The notes under the pieces are model-generated. The model did not search any database. It worked only from the letters and a program-made list of their open reading frames with translations, and was not told where the DNA came from. 64,000 nt of DNA from Romanomermis culicivorax (Eukaryota > Nematoda > Enoplea > Mermithida > Mermithidae), in NCBI GenBank assembly GCA_963922205.1, contig CAWUHX010000020.1, positions 1 to 64,000 on the forward strand, written 5' to 3'. The position numbers and the translations under genes were made by a program. Shown here piece after piece: positions 45,117-57,712 of this stretch; the first letter of the stretch is position 1; every line of letters starts with the position of its first letter.

Positions 45117-45145
45117 TGACGTCGACGCCCAAAACATTGACGTCA
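45117..45145. promoter_or_regulatory. Pair of CRE-type bZIP sites upstream of UPF3
   Basis: TGACGTCG (45117-45124) and the full palindrome TGACGTCA (45138-45145) lie 92-120 bases upstream of the UPF3 start codon. TGACGTCA is the cAMP-response element bound by CREB/ATF proteins. The position fits a proximal promoter, but the transcription start is unknown. The PCYT1 3' UTR shares this roughly 0.9-kb interval. Confidence 0.45.
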
Positions 45146-45911
45146 TCGAGACTTCAGGGAATAAGTAGTCGTTGATGATGTAGATTACATAACAAAATCT
45201 GCATAAAAATCGCACAAGATCGAGATAAATTTATTCACTTTACTCTAACATAAAACGGGTTATATATAAACACGAATTATCGTGAAAGTTAAAATCTCGA
45301 AAAAACCATGAAATTCAGAGGGCGACGAAGAAAAATGATCACTTATTCGCGAAAGCAACATAATCTACTTACGCGAAGGAAGACGGACGACATTTGATTT
45401 TAGACTTCCGTAGAATTTTCAGGTAAAATTTTCTGGGAACGTACAAAATGTAGTTTTATGTAAAAATTAAGAAAACCTCTATAATCTTACATTGTTGGGT
45501 GGATAGAATTTACATGAAATTTTTGATACGCGACTCACGTAAAATTGCTCTTCAATAAATATCGTAAAACAAAACATAAACCATCTGTATAGCGCGTAAA
45601 AACTGAAATGACGGAAAAGAAAAAAAAGAAATATTAAAATATCGATATCAAAAGAGTTAAATCATAGGATACCCGGACAAAAGAAGTGCTGATCGATCAG
45701 TTCTTAGGCTATTAAAGTCTTGTAAGCTCAGAAGATAATGATGTGTCACGAGTTTGAAAATTCAATATACCACAACCATCGGGAAAGGCAAATTTGATGT
45801 TATTGCAGTTATTTCGCAAATCTGCAATTAAGTCTCTATGACTACCCCATTGCATCCAACTAGATTCACCGGGCACCCTAACATTAACAATATTTCTAAG
45901 AAGAACGTAAT

Positions 45912-48900
45912 TTAACTCGAAGTACCATTTTGAACGCTAGATTTTTCGTAACCGGTCATTTTTTGACTATTCTGCTCCGGAATTTCCACATCACAATCGT
46001 TATTCGTAGAATTAGAAACACAGTCGTCGAAATTTTCGCCCTCGCTCGACTCGTCTTCGCTATTTGATATGGGCATCGGCGAGGGACTTCGACTAAGCAT
46101 ACCTCTTATCCTTTGTAAAGTCTAAAACATAAGTTTATTTTGCTAACAGTGCTGTAAAGTCGTATTTTTTCGAATAAAATCTGTGAGAAAGCATCAAGAA
46201 TTGGAAAGTAGAAATTTTGAAGGAGGCTCTTGCCTGACAATCATAAAACTTTGACAAAAAATTAAAAACGCAAAAGAACGACTAGAATAAAATTGAGCGA
46301 ACAAGATAAAAAGTAGATCAAAACAATTAAAATTCTATGGCTATAGACAGTGACTAACTCACAAAAAAGAGATTTGAACTACTTTTAGCAAGTGCATTAA
46401 TTTTTAGATTACGTGCTTCATAGCAAACGAATCGAAAATTATCAGGATGAGAATACAATAAAGATTTTTGAGGTGATTTTGTTCCGCTACCTAATTAACT
46501 GAAAATCATTACGTTCTTCAACTTTTGGTGATTATTCATATTGATTCTTTTTGTCTCAAACATATTAATCTCTGGGCTTGATTAGGGCGTTTCAATAATT
46601 TTTCCGCACAATCAAAAAGGCTGAGCAAGGTGAAGCATCATAAAAAGAACGAAGTGATATTTTTAAGAATAAACAAGAAAAAAGTAAAGGGAAAGGAGGA
46701 ACCTAAAATGGTTTGCGAAAAGCGCGTTTCGTCAGAATTATTTCACTTCATGTACATAGTTATGCGAATACATTACTCACCATTGCATTATCCGCATTGA
46801 ACATATCAAGGAAATTGAGCACAAAATCGCGTGATTTTTCCTCCCAACGGTGAAATATTTCTTTACCTCGTTCCATTATACCATCGTATTTTATTTGAAA
46901 TTTGTATTTTTTCTCCTTAACACATAACAAAATTTGAAACTCATAGCTCAGCTGTACATACAGAATGAATTGTTTTAAAGCTCTCAATTTTTAAATCGAG
47001 GTTTCTTATCCACGCCGAGAAAATTTGGTTTTTCAACCGAAAAAATTAATGTCAGTAAAGTCCGAAAGTAATGAAAAATTGGGCATTTTCTAAACAGCTC
47101 ATTTAAGCGTTCATTTGACACAATAAAAATTATAAACTTATCAATTGACGTTTTTTGACAGTTCATGACTATTATTAGGAAAAGACTCATTTTATGTCGA
47201 TTATCACGAAATGCTCACCGAAAAGAATCCGACATTCAACTCTTTGGCCGAATAACCTCTAGCCAGATTCCTACGGACGTAATTATCATAATCTTTGACT
47301 ATACGAGCAACGACGTCGCTGGTTGACACACCATCCGTACGTTGAGTTTCGACAAACATGTCGACATCGCGGAATTTTTGGTACAAATCCTCCTGGCCGG
47401 GTGCTGAATATGGTATGGCGTCGTGAGCGATAAAATCTACCTTTATAAAAATTTAAAGTAAACATAAACGGAAAGCTTCAGACTGACTATGCTGAATTGT
47501 ATACTTTCAACTCTCGGAGAAAATCCAGTGTGACGTACCAAGGGGCATCGGGATAAACTTCGTCAACGTAACGGCAATGCCGAACAGCTTCGAATCGTTC
47601 GTTTTCGATGTTAACGGTTTTGCCTTTATATTTGTGAGTGAGTTTATCGCCACAAACTACACAAAAAGTGACGATATGAAAATCTTCACATATTTCAAGT
47701 ATAACACGAAAAATCATCTCAAAGTGACCTTTTTATAATTCGATTCGGCATATTATAAATTAAAGTTACGAAATAGAACTCGGAATAATTTAAAAATATT
47801 CGTGGTATGTTCAAACGAATGGATTTTTCGATTTTCGAATAATTTCGAAAAAATACTCTCAAGAACTTTCATAATTTTAAGGTCTAACATTCCAAAAAAG
47901 AGTCGAGCTTTTAGGTGAAGGTTCAGAGAGATAATGCAGCTTCAAATGACACGAATAAATATTATCCTGATATTTTCTGATGTTAGAACAATTAATGCGA
48001 ATGATATGATCTGAATCTAAATGGTCGTCAGTCAAAGTTTCTCGAAAATTCTGATCTCTCAAATGAGCGATTTATTATCGATCAAAAGTGGGGATAAGTG
48101 CCGTAAGAACCGCCAGAAATTTTCGGTCATATGGCTAGCCAAGTGAATCGAATCACGTGATCTATTAATTGAGATTGGGATAGGCTGAACTGTTGCGCTC
48201 TAATTCTACTTCAGGACTCGTCCTGTAAAGGTGTGAAGTAGTGGAGTAGCGATTATGTCCTCTACTCTCTAACTCAAACCACAGTCTTATTTCGACGACA
48301 CGGTGACTCTTCTCAACATTTGCCAATCTTATGACTGAAACGGGCTTACAACAGGAAAACACCAGACTTTTTGGTCGAAAAAACTGAAAAAGTAAATTTC
48401 TTGGAAGAAAATTTATTTTCGAATAAATACCATAAATACACATTTCCATGGTTATTTAGACAAAATTTGCTATTTTTCGAACCGTTTTAGGACTATTTTA
48501 TTCCTTCAATAACTCCCTAAAATTGTGGGCAACTGATGACGACAACCACAAAAATGTCGCTTAACACTCAAGACCTCGGAGCTCCGTTACATGTATCATG
48601 TTATTTACCTCCAACAATCAGGTAAACGTTAGGAAAGGCGTTTTTCGCCTGTTTCAACTGCAAAGCATGTCCGTGATGAAATAAGTCGTAAATTCCATCG
48701 GCATAGACTCGAACGGGGCGGCTGGTACGACCTGCTTTGGCGTCTTCAAACGAAATTTTTTTCGAATAATCAACTGCATTGCGTATAGCGACCGCTCGAG
48801 GGTCTTGGAAAAATAAGGCTTCCTCATTCAAGGCCTAAAGGACAAACTCTTAAATAGGTGAAAAAGAATAAGTAACATAAAAAGGAAATATACTTATATT

Positions 48901-51199
48901 CAGCCAGACCGAAGTAAAGCCAGTATCCTAGTCATACATGTAACGGGGAACTAAGGTCTGGGCGGGATGTCCGCATACATGCACATAAGAGGGGTAGGGG
49001 GTAAGCTCCTCTACCTAAGACCCTGGCCATCCCCCTTAGCCAGACAGCCCCATAGGGAGTGGTATGAGGGGGATTTTACCCCTACCTAAATTCCTAAAAA
49101 TTGATCACTGGGTGCCTAATTTTGAGACAAAATAGAGTGTTTAGTCTACATTTAGCTGCACTACCCTCATAAAATTTCAACTTTACCTGGAAAGTCTGAC
49201 CTTGGGGACGAATGCCCTTAGCCCAAAAAAAAATGTCAAACATCCCCCTGAACTTTTTCCAAGACAATTTTTTGATGATTTTTGTGCATATTTTGTATGA
49301 AGAACAAGCTTGCGAATTCTTTTTTGTTTTTTAGCTCGCCCATCTATTACCCCCTGCATAAAAAGTCCAAGGACTCTCCTCCCTAAAAAATTCTCGCCGT
49401 GCATGTCTGGAAATAATAATTTTTGTCTAAAAAACTGTAAAAAATGTATTCATGGCGCGGAGCGCCAATAAAATTGACATTTCTGACCACTTTTGTTCGA
49501 AAATAGACATTTTTCATAATTTTTCCAGAAAAAAGTATTTGGGTCCCCATAACTATCATATGGCTAGCGATAGGATTGCAAAATCCAGGGTGGGCCACCC
49601 AATGAATAGCCATACGGACAACGATTTCTGGGGGGTTCCTATAGCGCTCCTCACAATTATTAGAGGTGAAACGGTTAACCGGAACCGTTATTAACCGAAA
49701 AAATTTTGTAACTGGAACCGAATAATACTAAATTTTAGAACCGGAATATAATTTTTCAAAATATCGATTCCTAAACGGTTCCTATGATCTTAAAAAAGGA
49801 CTATTTCCAACTCAAAACTTTATTTTTTTTCATAGAATTTAAATAAACGAAATTTAAAACGACCAAATTATTGTAGTGTGGTTGTTGGTAGTTGATCAAT
49901 GAAACATATACATATATTATGACATATTATTTGACAATTCGACGTCAATAGATGTCGATATCTATACTTTGTATAGGAACCGGAACCGTTATTCTAAAAA
50001 TCGAAGAACCGGAACCGATATTCTTTAATATCAAGAATCGTTGCACCTCTACTAATTATGCACATGTATGATCCTAGTTTATGCCATGTTAAGCGACGGC
50101 GTGACTTTCTAAATTAATTGACCTTCGTATTTAGAGCCTGAATTCAACATCTAGTTCAATGAAATAAGGGAAAAAACCACAGTTCAGGCCTAGCAATAAT
50201 GGAGAAAGTGAAAAGACTGAAAAAAATAAAAACATACGAGCTTTATATCCATAGCATAAAAAATAGAAAATTCAACAAAAATTCACTGTAATCTATTGGT
50301 GCACACTTCAGATTATTCATTGAAACAATACGATAAGGCTAAGAAAATAAAAATTTGCGTCGGTGCTCTAACAGCAGATAAAAAAACATGACGAAGAATT
50401 TTTTACGTAGTGCAAGGTGTGTGTTAGTGTTACCTAGTTCGTTACCTACTCTTTCATTTGTAATTTGATAGTTCCAACTATTAATGATTTTTTCTTTAAT
50501 TTCAGTCGAAAAAACTAGTTCCAACAGAGCTATAGAATTTTTGGCATTTTCTTACCTTTACTTGAACAGTATGTTACCAATTATAACTAACTACTGAAAT
50601 GTACCTGGATTGTCCTTCAAGAAAACGTGCACAAAATGGGGTAAACGTTGTGTATAAAACTTGTCGTTAATTTGACCCCGATATCTTAAATGTGTTCATG
50701 AAGATGAGAATGACGGATTATCGACAAGAGAAAATAAAAAATTGAGAAAGAATAAACATAAAATTAATTAAAGCGAGTAAGAGAATTTGATAATACGGAT
50801 ATTTGTCGACATAATACAGCTGAGCTGAAAAACATTAACATCGGGTGGAATGAACACGGATCCTAAACTCTGACGTGTCACCTAGTATTTTTTCTTTGCT
50901 ATCTTCGTCGGGCAACAAAAATGAGGTGTGTGGCATAGAAAATTGGCTCTTACTGGCTGAACATTTTGAGATTTGGACACCGTAGAGACACCATTAATGG
51001 TAATTTGGTTATTAGTCGATCCATAAGTTTTCGTATGATCGCTTTTCGTCGACCGTGATGACAAAGAATTCGAACTCCTAGTCGTAACGCCGCCACTTTT
51101 GTTCATAGCCATCGAAGAGCCATTTTTCGGTTTTTCTTCTTCGCTACTGCTAGTCACAGAAGAGGCCATGGATTTTCGTTTTCGTTGCGACGACGGCAT
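45912..51199 (-). CDS. PCYT1A: CTP:phosphocholine cytidylyltransferase
   Basis: The enzyme makes CDP-choline from CTP and phosphocholine, the rate-limiting step of the Kennedy pathway, and is regulated by binding membranes. Six exons (51199-50954, 48834-48609, 47656-47505, 47440-47219, 46915-46781, 46121-45912) join in phase to 396 residues (human alpha 367). An N-terminal basic cluster (QRKRK) resembles the nuclear signal. The catalytic domain has [16 protein letters not shown] with the HxGH signature, RYVDEV, the [10 protein letters not shown] (RTEGISTS) motif and RRNLARGY. The membrane-binding helix (EKKYKFQ to WEEKSRDF) is about 19 residues shorter than the human one. The C-terminus is acidic and Ser-rich with an SPSP motif, as in the phosphorylated tail. 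Intron 1 (2.1 kb) contains a nested transposon pair. Alpha and beta paralogues cannot be told apart here. Confidence 0.94.
48933..50070. mobile_element. Family B element in PCYT1 intron 1
   Basis: It opens CATACATGTAACGGGG and closes CACATGTATG, flanked by perfect ATCCTAGT copies (48925-48932, 50071-50078). Family words TGGCTAGCGATAGGATTG and ATGGCGCGGAGCGCC are present. A second element is inserted at 49661-50051, just before the right end. Without it the copy would be about 740 bp, longer than the 9061-9501 copy because of an extra G/C-rich segment at 48960-49070. Confidence 0.88.
49661..50051. mobile_element. hAT-type MITE nested in the family B copy
   Basis: The ends are TAGAGGTGAAACGG and, inverted, TAGAGGTGCAACG. 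Flanks ACAATTAT and CTAATTAT agree at 6 of 8. AACCGGAACCGTTAT-type words recur near both ends in inverse orientation. 391 bp, non-coding. Confidence 0.8.
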
Positions 51200-52249
51200 A
51201 TCGCAAAGTTTAATAGGTTAAAACTAATAAATTTTATTGCAGGTTTGTTTGCCCTATTCTGTTGATTTAACGTCTTGTTGAATAGTTGAATGTGTTGGTT
51301 TTTTCAATGTTTATTGTTGCACCCCCGAACGAGGCGTGAGCCACGAGAATCTGAAACTATCATATAATATAAAAAGTAAGCCAAAGAAAAACTAGAGCAA
51401 TAAACTCTCGCCGTTTTTCACTCCATAAAATCTACACATCACCGCAGCAATTAATTTAATGAAAATTTAAAACCAGACATTGACTTTACATGACGTAAAA
51501 ACAAGTGGAGACTGGTAACAAAACAATGCATATGGCACAGCTGATTAATGCAGCAGGATGTTTTACAAAACATCGAACATTAATGAAATTCGATTTACTT
51601 GAAAATGGTAAGGAATGCACATCAAACTAGAAAACTTAATTGAAAATTGAAACAAACGAAATGAAAGCACAGATCGATAAATTCAATCAGTCAATAAGAA
51701 ATGCAGATCCTTTGCAATGGAGCAGAAAAAGCAAGTTTGCATGGTATATAATTCCTTTAATCTCTCATTAGATAAACATTTACAAAAGTTCTTCAGCGTC
51801 GATAATTACTCATCTATTTTAAACTCAAATAATCTTTTCCTATATACTACTAGTCACTCAATGGCCCGTGACATTTTTAATACTAGTGCCAGTGTCAGAC
51901 TACTAAAGGAGGTATGATCGTGAAAAAACAGGTTTTCTCATACGAGATATGTGTTAAACACGTCAGCTGAGGTCCGTACATACGCTAGACAAAACTACAT
52001 TAATCTGAAACAACACTCTCAATTTGAGAGTCTCAAAGCCATCCGCCGAAGCCGTCACATTACCAAAAAATATAGGAAGTACGCGCCATGAGTCACGAAA
52101 TATTTCATTCCGGCATCAGACACACTCGTGGTTCGAGTAGGGTGCACGAGCGTTACCAGATTGGAAAAAAATATCCTGCATACTTAGTGTGTTAAAGGGA
52201 TAATTTTTGAGTCGGTGCGAGATCCGCTACCTATTGCACATCTGCTACC
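51200..52249. other. Region upstream of PCYT1, nothing coding recognised
   Basis: This should contain the PCYT1 promoter. I see no clear TATA box, CpG-dense block or conserved coding segment. No repeat family from the rest of the window was recognised here. Confidence 0.4.
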
Positions 52250-52252
52250 TTA

Positions 52253-52917
52253 AGACGGATTCATACTTCATCCGGCGTCCGGCATCCGAAAAAAGTGTAT
52301 CTTTAGATTTTTGATGGATGACGTCATTTTTTCGGATTCCCACGGTGCTGTCCGATTTTCTTGCCGGAAGACTGTAATTTTGCCGGATCGGAAGAGTAGA
52401 AACATTTTGTACTTTTCCTGATGCTGGAAAGCATATTTTGTATGTAATTTCAATAGAACCACATGTAACTGGTTTTTGCATATACAATGTATGTGGGAGA
52501 TATCGATTTTTTATTCAAGGCAAAATTTTGTGTTTTTAATCATGACGTTCGTTTAATTTGGTAGTAAAAATTGCTAGATCAAGAATATCTTGTTCGTCTG
52601 ACATCATCAACTAATAATTACGAGCAGGCCTGGAAAATAATATTATATATATTTTTCATACACCATTTCTCTTGAAACAAAATATTGAACAGATTTCAAA
52701 GTATTTAAACACAGTAAAATCAAGAATAAATTGTCATCCGGTCTTTCCGGCGCCGGAAGAAATATATGAATTGCCATCCCATCCGGCAACTTGCCGGACC
52801 CACATTTCGATCCGAATTCGGATGCTGGAAGCCGGATTGCGAGTGATGGATACTGAATGCCGGAAGCTAAAAATAACTTGCCGGGTGCCGGACGCCGGAT
52901 GAAGTATGAATCCGCCT
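52253..52917. mobile_element. Non-autonomous PIF/Harbinger element
   Basis: Inverted ends AGACGGATTCATACTTCATC and GATGAAGTATGAATCCGCCT are flanked by TTA (52250-52252, 52918-52920). GCCGGACGCCGGA-like words are frequent near both ends. 665 bp with no transposase frame. Confidence 0.87.
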
Positions 52918-52920
52918 TTA

Positions 52921-53617
52921 GTCAGATCCGCTACCAAGTGCACGTCCGCTTTTTTTTCATTAAATAACGTAGGCAGGATTTCATTATCGGAGAATATACT
53001 GTATGCATTTACAAATTATTAGGCTCATTTAATTTGAAATTTGATGATGCATGTATCGTGCATATGATGAATTTAATTCTCTAACAACCTGAAAACATGC
53101 GGTTGCAACTGATGGACATCGAAATTTTCAATGTTCCCCCTATCTTCAGAAGTAAATGCAAGAAATTTGTTGTGCCATATGCGTGTCAGGAACCTCAGTA
53201 AGATGTAGTGATTTGGTGTTCTTGACCCAGGGTTATGCCAATAACTCTAAGTTGCAATGAGATATTGCCATGGATCCACTTTTGCTGAAAATAATCAGTC
53301 TTTGGTTTACTACGGACGTATATAATCAATATTAAATATTTGAAAATAATTGAAGACAGTTTTTGAAAAAATACAAAACGAAAACGATATTTGCATAACC
53401 AAAATTGGTGCTGGTGAAGAATGAGAAACTTTAGCCTGGACTGATTGTTCTATCACTCGAGATGCTTATGTGGGCACAGTAATAAGTAAATAAAAATTTT
53501 TCACTCATTAGAATGGTTGTGTGGTCATTCAAATAAGCACTTGCTGACTCCTTCACCAAAACTTTGCAAGTTTGGCTTCGACCTCCCCCAAAAATGGTTT
53601 TTTATCGTGTACTCAAA
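52921..53617. other. Spacer, nothing recognised
   Basis: AT-rich sequence without conserved coding blocks or a recognised repeat family. It separates the Harbinger element from the dense hAT cluster that starts at 53626. Confidence 0.4.
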
Positions 53618-53625
53618 CACCTAAC

Positions 53626-54738
53626 CAGGCCTTTTTTTGCACAGGTTAGGTTGCAATGTGTAACTTTGGAGAAAATTTTGATTGCCCACTCTAAAATCGA
53701 TAAATTTGCTTTAATTTATCGAAAAACCATCAAAAGTTGGTTTTCTTGTATTCGATTCGTGTCAGTTTTAGGTTTGCAAAACCCTATTTCCTGAGTTTAA
53801 GGGAGAAAAATAAAAAGTTGGTATGAGTGACTTGCTCGGCGCATAGCGCCGAAAAAATTGAACTTTGAGACTTCTAAAAAAGTTGGAATCCAGCGCATTT
53901 TTCGGAAACTATCGATGATCCATTGTGATCTTCTCGCCATTTGTCGAAAATTTCAGCGCGTAGCACTGAAATTTTTCTGGGTTTGGGTATTTTAGAAGGC
54001 TGGAAAAATTGATCTTGCCAGCATGAATTTTTCAGACAAAGGATCCGATATTTCAAGAAATTCGATGAATTTTCAGTCGAGCAAACTAAATTTCAAAAAT
54101 TAGGCAATGAACCAAGAATTTAGATTCTCCAATCAGCAAGAATTCCTAACATTGTCCTAGGCTCAAAATGTTTTATTTTCTGTCAAAATTTTTTACACTT
54201 CACAAAAAGATTTTGGGTAGAGAAATCTTGGTTTTAATCAAATTTGTAAAAAAACCATGCAAGATCAAACATTCATTCAGGATATGTTGATAGTTAAAAG
54301 CTTCAAGCATAAGCTAGAATGATATTTTCTAAACGCACACTAAAACTAATAAAAAACTATAAATGAATTGAAATCCTGCGCCGAGCGCCGGAAAATTGTC
54401 AGTAATTTTCCATTTTACAACGCATAAAAACGCACTCTACAGCCTAACCAAAAGACCTGTAATCGGGTGGGTTGGGGGGACCCCCCCCCCAACTCGGCCA
54501 ACCCTATACCCAATCCCCCTAACTTGGAAAAAATTGGCAAAAAAGTGCCTTTTTGGGGAAAATTTTCGAGTTTTTTCGCGCCCCCCCCCCAGATTTCGGG
54601 TTCAACCCCCCCAAACTGGTCGGACCTCTTATAGGTATGATTAAAAGGAAAATCAGGCCTCAAGTTGCACTGTGCAACTTTGCCGGAAAAATTGTGTTGC
54701 ACAGCCCGGACTTTGGTTGCTGTGTGCAAAAAACCCTG
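53626..54738. mobile_element. hAT-type element, GTTGCAC word variant, copy 1
   Basis: The left end is CAGGCCTTTTTTTGCACAGG followed by GTTGCAATGTGTAAC. The right end is GTTGCACAG, GTTGCTGTGTGC, AAAAAACCCTG. Flanks CACCTAAC (53618-53625) and CACCCGAC (54739-54746) agree at 6 of 8. GC hairpins are at about 53837, 53955 and 54379. A family E unit (54455-54640, G and C runs) is embedded. Non-coding. Confidence 0.7.
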
Positions 54739-54829
54739 CACCCGACTGGTCGGACCTTGCAGGTATATGGTTGCGTGGGGGAGGGGACAGGTTCGAACAT
54801 TTGAGTACTAAGTCCGACCGAGCTGGAAA

Positions 54830-55625
54830 TAGTGCCTCACACTTTCAAAATTCTAGGACCCGGGTACCCGGTCTCTAGGGTACCCGGGTTACCCGGGTAT
54901 TTCGAGTACCCGGGTATACCCGGGTTCTATATGCAAGTATTTAAAAAGTCAGTGAATGAACGCACTCCATGAAAATTTTCAGAAAACTCATAAATTTTGA
55001 GGCATGAGCCTTGCAAAGTGCTACTAAACAAAAGTTAGGAAAAACCAATAACATATTTTAGTCAGACAAATTTTTTTTTCAAAAAAAAAATTTTTCCTTT
55101 GAAGAAAATAAATATTTCAAAATTTCTTACATTTTTGAGCAAATTGTGGTGACCTGGTCATGCATCACAACTATTTGATGAATCCATTTCCAAACTAGAT
55201 ATCCCACTAGGTCTGGGGTTAACCGTCTCTACCGGCTCATCATCATCGATTTTTATCTTATACACAATGCATCCCTTCAACTTTTATTGTTTTCATACTG
55301 TATCGAGTACCGATATTTCACACAGGCATAATTTCTCGAAGACTTTTTTATATTTCCGTTTCGTGCTTCATTGTTGAAACACATAGATTTTTTGTTGCTA
55401 AAAATACGCTACAGTGGCTTTTTGAGAGCCATAAGCGGCCTTGTTAACACGTTGAGCAGGTAAATGCACTGAATTAATAAAGAAAAATACGTTCATTCAG
55501 TGTATCTGCACATAAATACAAGTAATAGTATATAAATATTCCGTTTATACAATATCTTGTTGAGACCCGGGTAGCACCCGGGTTTCATTCAGAAAATTGA
55601 CCCGGGTACCCGGTGTGAAGCACTA
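54830..55625. mobile_element. hAT element with ACCCGGGTA words
   Basis: The ends are TAGTGCCTCACAC and, inverted, TAGTGCTTCACAC. It is flanked by GCTGGAAA at 54822-54829 and 55626-55633. ACCCGGGTACCCGG words cluster at both ends. 796 bp, no transposase recognised. Its right target copy is also the left target copy of the next element. Confidence 0.88.
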
Positions 55626-55633
55626 GCTGGAAA

Positions 55634-57070
55634 CAGGTTTTTTTGCACACGTGCAACCAAATTTTTTCTGCCATGTTGCACAGTGCAACTTGAGGCCTAA
55701 CCGCTAGTTTGATTAGGTCATTGGGTTTTCTGTCCAGAGACGCATTTTCATGCGTTCTAAAATGGAAAAAAAGTGACAATTTTCCGGCGCTTCGCGCCGG
55801 GTTTCAATTAATTTATGATTTTTTATATTATTCTAGTGCGCGGTTATAAAAGGTCATCCTAGTTAGTATTTGTAGGTTCTAATTATCACCATATTATGGA
55901 TAAATGTTCGATCCTGTATTGTTTGTTGACGAATTTGATGAAAACTAGCATTTTTATCGGTCATTTTCCCAAAAAATTTTTGCCATCTTCATAAAAATTT
56001 CGACTTTCATGTGATTAAAACATTTTGAGTGTAGAAAATTTTGCCGATTGAAAGATCCAAATTCTTAGTCACTTGCCTAGTTTTTGAATTTTAGTTTGTC
56101 CGACTGAAAATTCATTAGAAGAAAGAAAGAAATTTATTAAATGCGAATAAGTTACAAGTGTAAATACGAATAATACAGAAAAGCTCATGGACGTGACAAA
56201 AGCACGTGCGAATTGAGCTTTAAAAAATGACTTAATTTAGACCGAAAACAGGGCATATTTTTCCAACAAATGATATCATTGGGTAAGGAATATAAACATC
56301 AATATTTCGCAAGCAAAAATCATGTTTTAAAGCATAAGAGTTATATTTCGATTCATACAATTTAAATAAGTTGGACGCGCGATAATTGAACGGACTCAAG
56401 GTGAAAAATAAATCAGGTGAAATAACTTTAAATTTCAAAATTAAGAACATGTAAGATAAGTCGATACACGTACGTCTAAATGCGAGGTCATCAAGGCCAG
56501 ATTTGTCGAGGCGCTCCTTATAGCTTAAACCTTTATGACCGAAAAGTCTTTTTGTAAACCTTCGTTGAACTCTTTTTACCAATTTAGTATCCCCAACGAG
56601 ACAAGGATTCCAGAGTCGTGAACATAGGATTTAAAAGCCCTGCCACCTTAGATGCTTTTTTAACCACATAATTACAGTGGGCAGTTACAGACAATTTTTC
56701 ATTGAAACTTAACACATTCACTGAGAAATGCAACATTCTGCCTGGGAAATAAAAGGTAAAAAGATTCATTTTCCAGCGTTCTAGAATATTGAAATCCAGA
56801 AAAAATTTTCGGCGCTACGCGCCGATCACATTATTCTAGTCTACTCATATTAATCTTTTCATTTTCTCCCCAAAACTCAGAAAATGGAGTTTTAAATGTC
56901 TAAAACTGACGCGGATCGAATGAAATACAAGAAAACTAGTTTGCGATGGTTTTTTCGATAAATTTAAGCAAATTTATCGACTTTAGAGTGAGCAACCAAA
57001 AATTTATCTGTGCAACCAAAATTTTTCCCCAAGTTGCACATTGCAACCTGGTCTGTGCTAAAAAACCCTG
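55634..57070. mobile_element. hAT-type element, GTTGCAC word variant, copy 2
   Basis: The left end is CAGGTTTTTTTGCACACGTG then GTTGCACAGTGCAAC. The right end is GTTGCACATTGCAAC, CTGTGCTAAAAAACCCTG. It is flanked by GCTGGAAA (55626-55633, 57071-57078), perfect. GC hairpins are near each end (55784-55800 and 56808-56824) in opposite halves. A CR1-like LINE fragment is inserted at 56110-56785. Confidence 0.87.
56110..56785 (-). mobile_element. 5'-truncated CR1/L2-like LINE, reverse-transcriptase C-terminus
   Basis: The minus strand reads RMLHFSVNVLSFNEKLSVTA and HCNYVVKKASKVAGLL, then after a frameshift near 56583 continues TKLVKRVQRRFTKRLFG, YKERLDKSGLDDLAFRRTC. VQRRFTKR followed by Y-x-x-R-L and RR-x-C-x-D-L is typical of the region after the reverse transcriptase in CR1/L2/Jockey-type elements. 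The 3' end has a short TTTC repeat (AAATTTCTTTCTTTC). It is truncated and frameshifted, hence dead. Confidence 0.78.
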
Positions 57071-57109
57071 GCTGGAAAGAAGGTGCTCCATAACCCTCCC
57101 CCCCATTAA

Positions 57110-57712
57110 AGATACGAATTGACCGCGGATCTTCATACCTGTAAGAGATCCAACCAGTTGGGGAGGAGGGTAAACCGAAAATTTTGGGGTGGGGGTCCCG
57201 AAATTTCCAAAATTTTGGGGAAGTGGGTCGAAAACACCAAAAAAAGTCGAAACAATTTCGAAAATTTTCCCGAAAAAGCCACTTTTTTCCCAATTGTTTC
57301 TAGTTTGGGGACATACCTGTAATTGGGGGTGGGTTGGGGGACCCCCTAACTTGGCCAACCATATACCCAACCCCCGCCAGTTTGGAAAAAATTTAAAACA
57401 AAAGTGCAAAAAGGTGTATGTTTTTTTGGGAAAAATTTCGACTTTTTTCGACCCCCTCCCCCCAACTGGTCGGACCTCTTACAGGCATGTTGGGTGTGGT
57501 GCGCATACCTGTACTTGGGGGGGCGGGGGGACCCCTCCCCCCCGACTTGGCCAACCATGTACCCAACATCCTCCAACCCCCTCCCCCCCAGTTTGGAAAA
57601 AATTAAAAAAATTTGCAAAAAGGTGTATGTTTTTTTGGCCTTTTTCGGGGAAAATTTCGACTTTTTTCTACCCCCCCCCCTCAAAAATTTCGGATTTACC
57701 CCCCCCCCCAAC
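57110..57712. repeat. Cluster of family E units with CATACCTGTAA ends
   Basis: At least three units lie side by side: one inverted (about 57133-57310) and two direct (57312-57489 and from 57501). Each is bounded by CATACCTGTAAT or TTACAGGCATG and contains GGGTTGGGGGACCCC, AACTTGGCCAACC, ATATACCCAACC and AACTGGTCGGACC. The last unit is interrupted by the element at 57713. The ends resemble family B (CATACATGTAA), suggesting relatedness. The proline/glycine-rich open frames are caused by G and C runs. Confidence 0.7.
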
